64,000 nucleotides of DNA from an uncultured Hyphomicrobium sp. (lineage in GTDB: Bacteria; Pseudomonadota; Alphaproteobacteria; Rhizobiales; Hyphomicrobiaceae): positions 186,001 through 250,000 of the forward strand of contig CAKTFJ010000001.1 in NCBI GenBank assembly GCA_934555825.1, written 5' to 3'. The notes below the pieces were generated by a model. The model did no database searches and was not told the origin of the DNA. It saw only the letters and a program-made list of their open reading frames with translations. The position numbers and the translations under genes are program-made. Below, piece after piece: positions 7,993-18,097 of this stretch (its first letter is position 1; every line of letters begins with the position of its first letter).

Positions 7993-10905
7993 CTAAGCGC
8001 CTGGCCTTCCGGTTTTGCGGGCACGGCCTTTGCGGCGCTTTTGCTCGCTCTCCGTTTCGATTTCGACGGTGCGCGCCGGCTTGGCCGTGAGGTCGGGCTT
8101 TTTCGGCAGCGGGCCTGCTTTCTGCTTCACGGGCAGCGAGGCGTGCGGCCCCATTTCGTCCAAAGTTGGCTTGTGGGGGCCGCGGACGTTCTCGCCGAAC
8201 GCCCCGGCTCTGGTTCTGGGGTCCACATCGGGGCGGCGTGGAACAGGCCGGTCCGTGCCGGGGCCCATATCATCGAGGGACGGCTTGCGGACGCGCGACG
8301 ACGATTGCGCGTAGGTCGGCTGCACCGGCTCGTATTCTCCGCTGATGCGAGAAGTGTCCTTCGCCTTTTTATCGGCCGCGGGCATGTTTGCCTTCGCCCC
8401 GTACTTGCGTTCGCCTTTGAAGCTGCCGGCTTGATCCTCGATGGACGATTGGCGCGCGAGCGGGTCGTCCGAGATCGCGAGTTCCGTCTCCCGCAGGCGC
8501 TTGATCTCGTCGCGCAGGCGGGCGGCCGTTTCGAATTCGAGATCGGCGGCGGCGTCTTTCATGCGCCGCTCCATATCCGCGATCACGGCCGTGAGGTTGT
8601 GGCCGACGGCCGGGCTGTCGGCGAGGCCTGCATCGACTGTGACGTGGTCCTGCTCGTAAACCGACGACAGCACGTCGGCGATGTTCTTCTTCACGCTCTC
8701 CGGCGTGATGCCGTGCTCGACGTTGTAGGCGAGCTGCTTCTCGCGGCGCCGGTCCGTCTCGGCCATGGCGCGTTCCATGGAGCCTGTGATGGTGTCGGCG
8801 TAGAGGATTACGCGGCCGTCCACGTTGCGCGCCGCGCGGCCGATTGTCTGCACGAGTGACGTTTCGCTGCGCAGGAAGCCTTCCTTGTCGGCATCCAGAA
8901 TGGCGACGAGCGCGCATTCCGGGATGTCGAGGCCCTCGCGCAAGAGGTTGATGCCAATCAGCACGTCGAACGCGCCGAGCCGCAGGTCGCGGATGATCTC
9001 GATGCGCTCCAGCGTCTCGATGTCGGAATGCATGTAGCGGACGCGGATGCCCGCTTCGTGCATATACTCGGTCAGGTCTTCCGCCATTCGCTTGGTGAGC
9101 GTGGTGACGAGCGCGCGGTAGCCTTTCTTTGCGACCTGGCGCACCTCATCGAGCAGATCGTCGACCTGGCTCTTTGCGGGGCGCACTTCGACCACGGGGT
9201 CGATCAGGCCGGTGGGGCGAATGACCTGCTCAGCGAAGGCGCCGCCGGTTTCGTTCAGCTCCCAGCCGCCGGGTGTCGCGGAGACAGCGACGGTTTGCGG
9301 GCGCATCGCGTCCCATTCCTCGAAACGCAGAGGACGATTGTCCATGCAGGAGGGCAGGCGGAACCCGTACTCCGCGAGCGTGGCTTTACGCCGGTAGTCG
9401 CCGCGGAACATGCCGCCGATCTGCGGAACGGTGACATGGCTCTCGTCCACGAACACCAGCGCGTTGTCGGGCAGGTACTCGAATAGCGTCGGCGGTGGGT
9501 CGCCGGGATTTCGGCCGGTGAGATAGCGCGAATAGTTCTCGATGCCGGCGCAGGATCCTGTCGCTTCCATCATCTCCATGTCGAAGACGGTGCGCTGCTC
9601 CAAGCGCTGGGCTTCGAGCAGCTTGCCTGTGTCGTACAACTCATTGAGGCGCTGTTTGAGCTCGCTCTTGATCTGCTTGATGGCTTGCTGAAGCGTCGGC
9701 TTTGGCGTGACGTAGTGCGAGTTTGCGTAGAATTTCACGAGCGCGAGGTCGTCCGTCTTCTGCCCGGTCAGGGGATCGAACTCGACGATGCTTTCCACCT
9801 CGTCGCCGAACAGCGAGATGCGCCACGCGCGGTCCTCGTAGTGCGCCGGGAAGACTTCGACCGTGTCGCCGCGGGCGCGAAAACTGCCGCGCACGAAGGC
9901 TGCGTCGTTGCGCTTGTAATGGAGCGCGACGAGGTCAGCGAGGAGCTGATCGCGCGACAGGCGCTCGCCCACTTTCACCGCGAACGTCATGGCTGTGTAG
10001 GTTTCGACCGATCCGATACCGTAGATGCACGAGACGGAGGCCACGATGATCACGTCGTCGCGTTCGAGCAGGGCGCGGGTCGCCGCGTGGCGCATCCGGT
10101 CGATCTGCTCGTTGATGTCGGCTTCTTTCTCGATGTAGGTGTCCGTGCGGGGGACGTAAGCCTCCGGCTGGTAATAGTCGTAGTAGGAGACGAAGTACTC
10201 GACGGCGTTCTCGGGGAAGAAGCTCTTCATCTCGCCGTAGAGCTGGGCCGCGAGCGTCTTGTTCGGCGCGAGGATAAGCGCCGGGCGCTGGGTCTCGGAG
10301 ATCACCTGCGCCATTGTGAAGGTCTTGCCGGAGCCGGTGACGCCGAGCAGCACCTGCGTCTGTTCGCGGTCGCGCACGCCTGCGACGAGCTCCGCGATGG
10401 CGGTCGGCTGGTCGCCCCTGGGCTCGAATTCGGACACGAGCTTGAAGGCGACGCCGCCTTCGCTCTTCTCCGGGCGCTCGGGCCGGTGCGGCATGAACAT
10501 CGGCATGTTGCCGGAGACGAGAGGATGCGCCGCGATCATCGGCTGTCGCGCGAGGATTTCCTTGGCGCGGTCGGTGCGTTCGTTGGGGCGCGTGAGAATG
10601 GCGTTCAGGCTGTCGCCGAGGCTTTCGCCCGCGGCAGCGCGTGGCGGGCGGGGGCCGCTCTGGCGAAGGGCGGGCAGTTCAGGTTTTGCCGTATTGGCTC
10701 CGGCATCCAAACGCGCCTGTTCCGCGAAGTACGCGGGCGCGAACTCGCCGAGAGGCCCGGAGGCCGTGAAGGCCGACTGCGGGGCCTCGCCGAAACCCGG
10801 CGTACCCGCTTCGGTTTCGACCGGCGGTGCGGCGGGCTTGCCGGAGCGTCCGCGCGAGGGGCGCGGCGTCTTGGGACTGGCGGATTTCTTCGGAGGTGAG
10901 GCCAT
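7993..10905 (-). CDS. uvrB: UvrABC excinuclease subunit B
   Basis: Damage-verification helicase of nucleotide excision repair, acting with UvrA and UvrC. Seen in order: [15 protein letters not shown], Walker [11 protein letters not shown], the beta-hairpin [51 protein letters not shown], and a UVR domain ([20 protein letters not shown]). About 970 residues, well above the roughly 670 of E. coli. The extra length is a low-complexity basic, Pro-rich N-terminal extension of about 145 residues and a charged C-terminal tail of about 150; long UvrB proteins are usual in Rhizobiales. Start at ATG 10905 lacks a clear ribosome site. Confidence 0.95.
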   Translation of the reverse strand: MASPPKKSASPKTPRPSRGRSGKPAAPPVETEAGTPGFGEAPQSAFTASGPLGEFAPAYFAEQARLDAGANTAKPELPALRQSGPRPPRAAAGESLGDSLNAILTRPNERTDRAKEILARQPMIAAHPLVSGNMPMFMPHRPERPEKSEGGVAFKLVSEFEPRGDQPTAIAELVAGVRDREQTQVLLGVTGSGKTFTMAQVISETQRPALILAPNKTLAAQLYGEMKSFFPENAVEYFVSYYDYYQPEAYVPRTDTYIEKEADINEQIDRMRHAATRALLERDDVIIVASVSCIYGIGSVETYTAMTFAVKVGERLSRDQLLADLVALHYKRNDAAFVRGSFRARGDTVEVFPAHYEDRAWRISLFGDEVESIVEFDPLTGQKTDDLALVKFYANSHYVTPKPTLQQAIKQIKSELKQRLNELYDTGKLLEAQRLEQRTVFDMEMMEATGSCAGIENYSRYLTGRNPGDPPPTLFEYLPDNALVFVDESHVTVPQIGGMFRGDYRRKATLAEYGFRLPSCMDNRPLRFEEWDAMRPQTVAVSATPGGWELNETGGAFAEQVIRPTGLIDPVVEVRPAKSQVDDLLDEVRQVAKKGYRALVTTLTKRMAEDLTEYMHEAGIRVRYMHSDIETLERIEIIRDLRLGAFDVLIGINLLREGLDIPECALVAILDADKEGFLRSETSLVQTIGRAARNVDGRVILYADTITGSMERAMAETDRRREKQLAYNVEHGITPESVKKNIADVLSSVYEQDHVTVDAGLADSPAVGHNLTAVIADMERRMKDAAADLEFETAARLRDEIKRLRETELAISDDPLARQSSIEDQAGSFKGERKYGAKANMPAADKKAKDTSRISGEYEPVQPTYAQSSSRVRKPSLDDMGPGTDRPVPRRPDVDPRTRAGAFGENVRGPHKPTLDEMGPHASLPVKQKAGPLPKKPDLTAKPARTVEIETESEQKRRKGRARKTGRPGA

Positions 10906-10999
10906 CGGCGGAATATGGCGTGCCGGGCCCCCGGAGGGAAGAGTAGGGACTTGTGTGCAGGCAACTCTTCTCCCACCTTGACGAAGCAGGAGGATCGCC

Positions 11000-11302
11000 A
11001 TGTTTCAGCGTCTCGCTATCGCAGGGGTTGCCGTGCTGTTCTCGGGTTTTTGGAGCGGGGCCGAGGCTCGGATCGTTTGCAAGGATGGGTTTCAGGCCAC
11101 GAAGGACGGCGGCTGGATTTCCACGCCCTATTGCAACGACGAGTATCTGGCCGAGGTCGGCCGCAAACGTGGAATGAAGGTGACGGGTGCGCAGGTGAGA
11201 AACAGCTTGTCGCGGAAAGACGAAGTGTGCCGTCTGCTTGCCGGGACGCCGACGGCCAAAGATTACTGTCCGACGGACGGTTCGCGAGACAGCGGGCGCT
11301 GA
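11000..11302 (+). CDS. Small exported cysteine-containing protein
   Basis: 100 residues with a signal peptide (1-23, cleavage near AEA-RIV) and four cysteines in a mature part opening RIVCKDGFQ and containing [14 protein letters not shown]. The even cysteine count suggests two disulfides in the periplasm. Ribosome site AGGAGGA, 6 bases before the ATG, is strong. I recognise the pattern as a conserved hypothetical of Hyphomicrobiales but cannot give a function. Divergent from uvrB. Confidence 0.7.
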   Translation: MFQRLAIAGVAVLFSGFWSGAEARIVCKDGFQATKDGGWISTPYCNDEYLAEVGRKRGMKVTGAQVRNSLSRKDEVCRLLAGTPTAKDYCPTDGSRDSGR

Positions 11303-11448
11303 GCGGCGTGGCGAACGAGCCACACGCTCTGAAATTGCTGTCGATTTGCGGGGGAGGGGCGAGTATTGCCCTTTGAATGCCCCGATTCAGGTATCATCTT
11401 TGGCTCAAAGCCAGAGAATTGCGGCGGTTCGGTATTGGTGGGTTGGCT

Positions 11449-11763
11449 ATGAAGCACACGAGACAGGTGTTTTTTGCGGCGGCGCTCGGCGCCATGGTTG
11501 CGGCTGCTCCTCATGCGGCGCTCGCCTTCCAGGTGGAGAACCATGGGGCGATGCAATCGGGCGGGGCGCAGGCGAAGTCCAACGCGGGGCCGGCGACCGG
11601 GTTTCTCGACATGGATGCGGGCTCGTTGATCCCGCCAGTCGGCGAGTCGATGTCGAGCAGCAGCTTCGACTTCTCGCCTAGCTCGTTCAATAACGGCTTG
11701 GCTGCCCAGCCCACGCGCGGCGGGTCGGTCGGTCCGTCCTGGCTCTATCCGCCCGGCCGCTGA
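11449..11763 (+). CDS. Small exported Ser/Gly-rich protein
   Basis: 104 residues: signal peptide (residues 1-27, ending AALA), then a low-complexity Ser-, Gly- and Asn-rich mature part with no cysteine and a C-terminal PSWLYPPGR. Start at ATG 11449 places a normal signal peptide first; the ribosome site is weak. A strong terminator follows. Function unknown; export is the only supported statement. Confidence 0.6.
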   Translation: MKHTRQVFFAAALGAMVAAAPHAALAFQVENHGAMQSGGAQAKSNAGPATGFLDMDAGSLIPPVGESMSSSSFDFSPSSFNNGLAAQPTRGGSVGPSWLYPPGR

Positions 11764-11796
11764 GCGCGCGCGAAGAATTTAGTCCTCAAGACTGAG

Positions 11797-11825
11797 AAGG
11801 CCGCCCGATCTTTGGGCGGCCTTTT
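11797..11825 (+). terminator. Rho-independent terminator
   Basis: Stem AAGGCCGCCC / GGGCGGCCTT (10 bp, 7-base loop) ending in TTTT, 33 bases after the stop of the small exported protein. Confidence 0.9.
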
Positions 11826-11953
11826 GTGTTTCAGAAGTATGTGTATGTGAGCCTTGGCCCACTGCCTTCCGCCACGCGCGAGCCGCGTTGCGCGGCGCGG
11901 GGATTTGGCTAAAGTTTCTCAGCGCATCGTGATTTGCGCGCAAGGAGATGTCG

Positions 11954-12670
11954 ATGACTGTCACTCGGACCGCACTCGTGTCGGGCGCGAACAGGGGTAT
12001 CGGGTTCGAGATCGTGCGGCAGCTCGCACGTCTCGGCGTGCTGGCTGTGATCGGCGCGCGCGATCCGCAGGACGGCGCGAAGGCTGCCGAGAAGCTGCAG
12101 TCCGAAGGGCTCGAGGTGCCGGTTGTGGCGCTCGACGTGGATCGGGAGGAAAGCGCGGCCGAGGCCGTTGCGGAGGTGAAGCGGCTTTATGGTCGTCTCG
12201 ACATCCTGGTCAATAATGCCGCGATCCTCATCGACGAGCCGGGTGGGTTCAACGCCAGCTTTTTCGATCTCAAATCGGACACCGTCCGTCGCACGATGGA
12301 AACCAACCTGCTCGGTCCGATCCGGCTGATCCAAGCCGCGGTGCCGCTGATGCGCGAGCAGGGTTACGGGCGGATCGTCAATGTGTCGTCCATCGGCGGG
12401 CAGCTTGCCGAGATGGGAAGCGGGTATCCGGCCTATCGGATGTCCAAGTCCGCGCTGAATGCCGTGACTCGGATGACGGCTGCGGAAATCGGCGCGGGCG
12501 ACATCAAGATCAACTCCATGTGCCCCGGCTGGGTGAAAACCGACATGGGCGGGGCCAATGCCGAGCGCACGGTCGAGGAGGGCGCCGATACGGCCGTCTG
12601 GCTCGCGACCTTGCCGGAGGATGGGCCGACGGGCGGCTTCTTCCGCGATCGCAAGCCGCTCGCGTGGTAG
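11954..12670 (+). CDS. Short-chain dehydrogenase/reductase
   Basis: 238-residue classical SDR. Seen: the cofactor loop SGANRGIG (10-17), NNAA at 87-90, Ser145/Ser146 in IVNVSS, and the catalytic Tyr161-x-x-x-Lys165. An Arg at the end of the second strand (IGARDP) is compatible with NADPH preference. The C-terminal PGWVKTDMGG and DGPTGGFFRDRKPLAW match carbonyl-reductase-like SDRs. The substrate is not predictable. AAGGAG lies 6 bases before ATG 11954; an ATG at 11948 is too close to it. Confidence 0.85.
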   Translation: MTVTRTALVSGANRGIGFEIVRQLARLGVLAVIGARDPQDGAKAAEKLQSEGLEVPVVALDVDREESAAEAVAEVKRLYGRLDILVNNAAILIDEPGGFNASFFDLKSDTVRRTMETNLLGPIRLIQAAVPLMREQGYGRIVNVSSIGGQLAEMGSGYPAYRMSKSALNAVTRMTAAEIGAGDIKINSMCPGWVKTDMGGANAERTVEEGADTAVWLATLPEDGPTGGFFRDRKPLAW

Positions 12671-12725
12671 GTGCGCCGCTTGCGCTTGACGCAAACCTTC
12701 TTGCGGTTCTGCCGGTGGAGGCGTG

Positions 12726-12817
12726 TCTAGATCCCGTCCTTCGGCGGGATGACGGTAGAAAGAAAGCCAGCGGATTGCCCCACAATACCGTCATCCCGGC
12801 GCAGGCCGGGATCCAGA
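12726..12817. repeat. Nested inverted-repeat element
   Basis: Two 32-base arms, 12726-12757 and 12786-12817, are imperfect reverse complements (about 28 of 32 positions). Each arm is itself a small palindrome built on ATCCCG...CGGGAT. The right arm contains GTCATCCCGGC and GCCGGGATCCAGA, the kind of short palindromic repeat scattered between genes in many alphaproteobacteria. It lies just after the SDR gene and may also end transcription. Confidence 0.75.
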
Positions 12818-12871
12818 CAGTGTGCAGCATGCGGGCATTTTATCAGGAGTGCGCCGCCGATGGCGCGGTTC

Positions 12872-13051
12872 CTAGAGGCCGCGCACCAGATTGCCGATCA
12901 TCAGAGTGAGATAGGCGATGATGGCTAGCCAGAATTCCTGATGGGGGAGGTAGCGCGGCACCGGCACGAAGCCGAGCTTGGTGATGAGCGCCAGAGTCGC
13001 GAGCACGAACGAGATCAGGAAGATCAGGATTGTGGGGGGATTGAGCCTCAT
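12872..13051 (-). CDS. Small two-span membrane protein, 59 aa
   Basis: Opens MRLNPPTILIFLISFVLATL; hydrophobic spans at about residues 7-25 and 40-54, with a short loop VPVPRYLPHQEF between them and a basic C-terminus. GGGAG sits about 8 bases before the ATG. Similar 55-65-residue proteins with a Y-L-x-x-x-E-F-W loop occur widely in Hyphomicrobiales. No function is known. The nested repeat lies downstream of its stop. Confidence 0.7.
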   Translation of the reverse strand: MRLNPPTILIFLISFVLATLALITKLGFVPVPRYLPHQEFWLAIIAYLTLMIGNLVRGL

Positions 13052-13272
13052 TCCGCGAACTCCCTCGGCTTCACGCGTGAGCCGTCATGCACTGTGTGGC
13101 GGGCGCCGCTCCCCGACGCCTGCGGGCGCCATAATAGGGGTAAGGCCGATCCGTGCAACGGGAGAGACACCGAGGCGCGCAGGCGTGATGGGCGTGGCGC
13201 TTTCGCGGCCACAAAAACAAGACGGGCGGGGCGCGTAGGAGACCGTCAGGTCTGCTTCTCGCGAGGGAAGCC

Positions 13273-13818
13273 CTAGAGTGTCTGTGGCGGCTGCTTCCGA
13301 GAGGCGAGTGCGGTGCCGGCGGGCACGACGAACGTCACGAGCTGTGCGTGGCCATCCTGCGTCGTCAAATCGCGGCAGGTGATGGCAATCTGGCGGCCCG
13401 GGTTGACGGTGCCCGTTTGAAGGGTGCCGGGTGTCGGCTCGACGTCGGCGATGGCGACGACCTGAAGGACGCGATCGGCCTTGCCGCCGGGGAGCGTGAA
13501 TCGGTCTCCTACCGAGAGGCCGGGAGCCATGGGCCCGGACCAAGCGGCTGGCTCGACGGATACGCCGTCGCTCTCAAGGCGCTGCCGCTCCGACAGCCAG
13601 TAGGCTTCCGTTCCTGAAACGAGCGTGCGGTTGGATGCCGTTTCCGCCGGAGACATCGATTGTGAGGGTGCTTCGAGGGCCACCGTAAAGCGCTTGGCGA
13701 CGACGGCTTCCGTATTGGCAGTCGCGATCACGCCGGCGCCTGCCAGAGCGAAAAGGGCCAGAACCGCGCCGGATCGGGCGGCCGGTATCGAGGTGAGAGC
13801 GAAGCGGCGAAGCATCAT
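13273..13818 (-). CDS. Exported protein of unknown function
   Basis: 181 residues from the first of two adjacent ATGs. An N-terminal signal segment (about 17-35, GAVLALFALAGAGVIATA) precedes a soluble part with two Gly/Pro-rich stretches: LSVGDRFTLPGGKADRVLQV and FVVPAGTALASRK. No catalytic motif or known domain could be assigned; the overall look is of a small beta-rich periplasmic protein. A promoter-like A+T-rich stretch precedes it. Confidence 0.55.
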   Translation of the reverse strand: MMLRRFALTSIPAARSGAVLALFALAGAGVIATANTEAVVAKRFTVALEAPSQSMSPAETASNRTLVSGTEAYWLSERQRLESDGVSVEPAAWSGPMAPGLSVGDRFTLPGGKADRVLQVVAIADVEPTPGTLQTGTVNPGRQIAITCRDLTTQDGHAQLVTFVVPAGTALASRKQPPQTL

Positions 13819-13957
13819 GATTGCAGCCCTCTGGCAGTCTCTATCCTACGCAATTCTGTACTTTTTCGGTGTCTACCTACAATGCTTATAGTGCGTGCAA
13901 GGTTCACAATACTGGGATTTACGCCCGGCAGGGGGCGATTTTGGGGCGTTTTCCCTT

Positions 13958-14263
13958 TTACGCGCCGCGCCGGCGACTGGATTGCCGGGCGCGGAGGCTG
14001 GCGGTGCGCTGGCGGTCCTGGGCGCGGACCCGGCTCAGATGGCGGAAGAAGGCCATATTGAACACGGTCATCGCGATGAAGGCGACCGCCAGGAGGGCCA
14101 TGGAGGCATTCCAGTCGACTCCCGCCACGACGGAGCCGTCGACGCCGAGGACGATACCGATGTGCCAGCCGATCAGCGCGAGCAGAAGCGCCATGATCGC
14201 CAAACCCGCGACGAGGTCTGGCAGGTGCTTGCGTTGCGCGTTCGTCAGTCTGATGCGCGTCAT
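13958..14263 (-). CDS. Two-span membrane protein
   Basis: 101 residues; hydrophobic spans at about 17-38 and 51-72, a basic C-terminal tail (RHLSRVRAQDRQRTASLRAR). GGAG lies about 12 bases before the ATG. No recognised domain. A 31-residue upstream in-frame extension is excluded because it lacks a ribosome site and membrane-protein character. Confidence 0.55.
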   Translation of the reverse strand: MTRIRLTNAQRKHLPDLVAGLAIMALLLALIGWHIGIVLGVDGSVVAGVDWNASMALLAVAFIAMTVFNMAFFRHLSRVRAQDRQRTASLRARQSSRRRGA

Positions 14264-14424
14264 CGGTGGAAGGTCTCCTCTCTGGCTGTGATTCCAGCCC
14301 GTGTGATCACGAGGATGACAATCTCCCGCTGTGGCTGGGGTTTGCTCGGATTGTGGCAAAGCCGAGCTATTCCCGAGACACGCTCTCTCTCGTGGATCGC
14401 TGTGCTTTAGACGTCACAGGCTAA

Positions 14425-15786
<1,362 letters not shown>

Positions 15787-15906
15787 ATCCTGCACCCCGG
15801 AAAGGTGAGGCGAAAGCCGAAACCTTATCCGGGGCCCAGCGTAAGAGTCGTCGCAGACGCGATACTACCCGCTTTGCTTCGGCCGGGATGACACCGGTGG
15901 CGGTAC

Positions 15907-16626
15907 CTACAGCCTGAGGCTGCCGCCGAGGGCGAGAATTCCGCCGAGCACGATTGCGGCTGCGACGACGAGCACGATCAGCGCGCGTCCGACAGACGCG
16001 AGGGCGGCGCGGGGTGCATCGGCATACTCAATCGCGGGTTTGCGGCCCGTCACCATGGCCTGGATCAGCGGGTCTTTCTTGATGAGCGTGTAAATCGAGT
16101 TGACCGCAATGTGGAGCATCACGAGCGGCAGCAGCAAATTGTAAAAGATCTGATCGTGCAGCCGCGTGAGGCGGATGTTCTGGCTTTCGCCGACGAGGCG
16201 ATAGAGCGGTCCGCCCACGAGGTCGTTGTCGTCCACGGCAAACAGGCCGAGGCTGCCGATGGTCACAATGGTTGCGAGCAGCGCGAGCACCATCAACCCG
16301 CCCATCGGGTTGTGCCCGAGATAACGCGCGGCGCGTCCACGAAGAAGTGCGCCCGCATAAGATGCAACCGTTGTCGGGCCGCGCACAAAGCCTGCGAAGC
16401 GCGACGTGGATGAGCCGGTGAAACCCCATAAAATGCGCCACACGATCAGCGTCAGGATCGTGAGGCCGTTGATGCGATGGTAGACGAGCGTGGTGTCGCC
16501 GAGCGCTTCCGCGAAGCTGACGCTCACCCAGGCCCAGACGATGAGGGCGAGGAGCGTCCAGTGGAATGCCCGGGTGGGCAGATCCCAGGCGGGAACGCTG
16601 GTGTGTGCGGGACCCGTGTCCGTCAT
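15907..16626 (-). CDS. Cytochrome b561-type membrane protein
   Basis: 239 residues with four hydrophobic spans and His residues placed for heme b: RAFHWTLLALIVW, YHRINGLT, RLHDQIFYN and VMLHIAVNSIY. This is the bacterial diheme cytochrome b561 family, which passes electrons from the quinone pool or substrates to periplasmic partners. The gene follows a cytochrome c-prime gene by 20 bases on the same strand, so the two probably form an electron-transfer pair. GGGAG is 7 bases before the ATG. Confidence 0.85.
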   Translation of the reverse strand: MTDTGPAHTSVPAWDLPTRAFHWTLLALIVWAWVSVSFAEALGDTTLVYHRINGLTILTLIVWRILWGFTGSSTSRFAGFVRGPTTVASYAGALLRGRAARYLGHNPMGGLMVLALLATIVTIGSLGLFAVDDNDLVGGPLYRLVGESQNIRLTRLHDQIFYNLLLPLVMLHIAVNSIYTLIKKDPLIQAMVTGRKPAIEYADAPRAALASVGRALIVLVVAAAIVLGGILALGGSLRL

Positions 16627-16646
16627 CGCATCGCTCCCGCGCGGTC

Positions 16647-17087
16647 TCACTCCTTCGGTTTGCGATAGTTCTTGTGGCATCCGCTGCAGTTGCCGACGAG
16701 ATCTTTCCATGCCGTTTTGAAGCTCGCTTCGTCGGTGATGGCGGGCTCGGCAGCTTCGGCCGCAGCGGAGAGCTTCTTGAAGCGGTTGTTGAAGTCTTCC
16801 TTGTCGTTCCAGATTGCGGGCAGAGCGCGCGTCTCTTCGCCTTCCTTCGAATCCTCCGGGAACAGATCCGGCAGAACCGCGGTCTTTTCGCGAATGACGG
16901 TTAGCGCGGATTGCACGGTTGCAAGCTCGAAAGCCTGCTCACCCTTGAACATGGCACCGACGGGCTTCACGGCATCGCCCATCTCGTCGAAGTGCGCCTT
17001 GCGCTCTTTGATAGGCGCGAGGTTTTGGGCCGCGACAGCAGTTGCGCCGAGAACGATGGCAGCGAGCACGGGAAACGCACGGCGCAT
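16647..17087 (-). CDS. Cytochrome c-prime / c556
   Basis: 146 residues: signal peptide (1-20, AVAA), four-helix-bundle-like body, and the heme-binding Cys134-x-x-Cys137-His138 at the extreme C-terminus (GNCSGCHKNYRKPKE). The C-terminal heme site is diagnostic of the cytochrome c-prime family, periplasmic proteins that carry electrons or bind NO. Translation probably starts at ATG 17087. First gene of the two-gene unit with cytochrome b561. Confidence 0.9.
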   Translation of the reverse strand: MRRAFPVLAAIVLGATAVAAQNLAPIKERKAHFDEMGDAVKPVGAMFKGEQAFELATVQSALTVIREKTAVLPDLFPEDSKEGEETRALPAIWNDKEDFNNRFKKLSAAAEAAEPAITDEASFKTAWKDLVGNCSGCHKNYRKPKE

Positions 17088-17338
17088 GGATGATCCCCTC
17101 AATTGCGAAAGCGCTTAGACGCGAAACGGAAGGAGCGGATCCTTTCCGTCGAAAAAAGCTCGCATCGGTTTTTGAGGGTGTCAACGCGCCGGCGTGCGCA
17201 GAAAATACGTAAGCAGTGGTGCGGACCGGAAGACGATGCTCCGCCGATTGGGCGTCATCGCATTTTCTCGCACAACAAGGGCCTGAGGTATCTCAGACCC
17301 TTGCGGCTTGGTGGGTGCGCTCGGCTGCAGCGACCGCG

Positions 17339-17602
17339 TCAGCGGCTCGGCAGGAGAAGACGCGGAGCGTGTGAGCGGCCGAACTCCGGCAGCGAAAGGA
17401 TCTGCTCGATCCAGTGCTCGAAGCGTGCAAACGGAACCGACATGCGCCGCTTGCGGTTGGCGGCTGTGACGTGACCGTTGCGAAGGGCAACTTCGGGCTG
17501 GAGAATTGTCCACTCGATCAAATCGGATTCGGTTGCTGCCATGGCATAGCCTGCAGCGTCGGCCGCTTTTTCTAGTGACTTACTGAGTGACTCTTTACTC
17601 AT
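17339..17602 (-). CDS. Small soluble protein of unknown function
   Basis: 87 residues opening MSKESLSKSLEKAADAAGYA, amphipathic and without a signal peptide or cysteines; C-terminal part basic (RKRRMSVPFARFEHWIEQIL). AGGAGG at 8-9 bases before the ATG is a strong ribosome site and the main support for a real gene. No homologous family comes to mind. It lies alone between the cytochrome pair and a long A+T-richer intergenic region. Confidence 0.6.
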   Translation of the reverse strand: MSKESLSKSLEKAADAAGYAMAATESDLIEWTILQPEVALRNGHVTAANRKRRMSVPFARFEHWIEQILSLPEFGRSHAPRLLLPSR

Positions 17603-18097
17603 CTGAGGCTTCCTCCTGCAGGTTAAGCGCTGCATCAGGCCAACTGGTTCCATGCCATTGGATCCCTTCGCTCTTCGCCTAGCCCTTGCCTCTTCCGGCT
17701 TGTTTTAGGTTGCCGGTTTGACCTGCTTAGACCGCTGCCTGACGGGCATTTTACGCCCCTCCAACAACACTTTCATGATGCGGCCAGTATGGACTTTGTT
17801 CAAGTAATTTTTCGTAACATTTTTCACGAATTCGGTTCTGCGGCTGCGAATACTTGTTGCGTTGCAATAACTTGCCGGGAGGCTGTTTGCGCGGGCGCGG
17901 TGCGCACTGTGATTCTGCCTACGCGCTTCTCCTTATCTGAAGAATTCGTGCGCAAGGCTCTTGCGTCTTTGCCGGACCGGCGCGACCATCGGTCTGTCGC
18001 GCTCCTTCGTGAGGCGCGGGATGCGCGACGCGCATTCCTCTGCGCCTCATAACGGCGAACCCGGACGGTCAGTCCGGGACGCGGGAAGGAGGACACC
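17603..18097. other. Intergenic region, A+T-rich centre
   Basis: About 495 bases between divergent genes. The middle (17780-17840) is unusually A+T-rich and probably holds promoters for both sides. A 7-bp hairpin CCCGGAC / GTCCGGG (18060-18078) sits just before the ribosome site GGAAGGAGG of the EF-G-like gene. An 87-codon frame at 17789-18052 has no ribosome site and is not called. Confidence 0.45.

Noticed and set aside
9685..10899. 404-codon open frame opposite uvrB
   Set aside because: Antisense artefact of the uvrB coding sequence; no motif.
17789..18052. 87-codon frame upstream of the EF-G-like gene
   Set aside because: No ribosome site, unlikely composition, ends 46 bases before a gene with a strong start.
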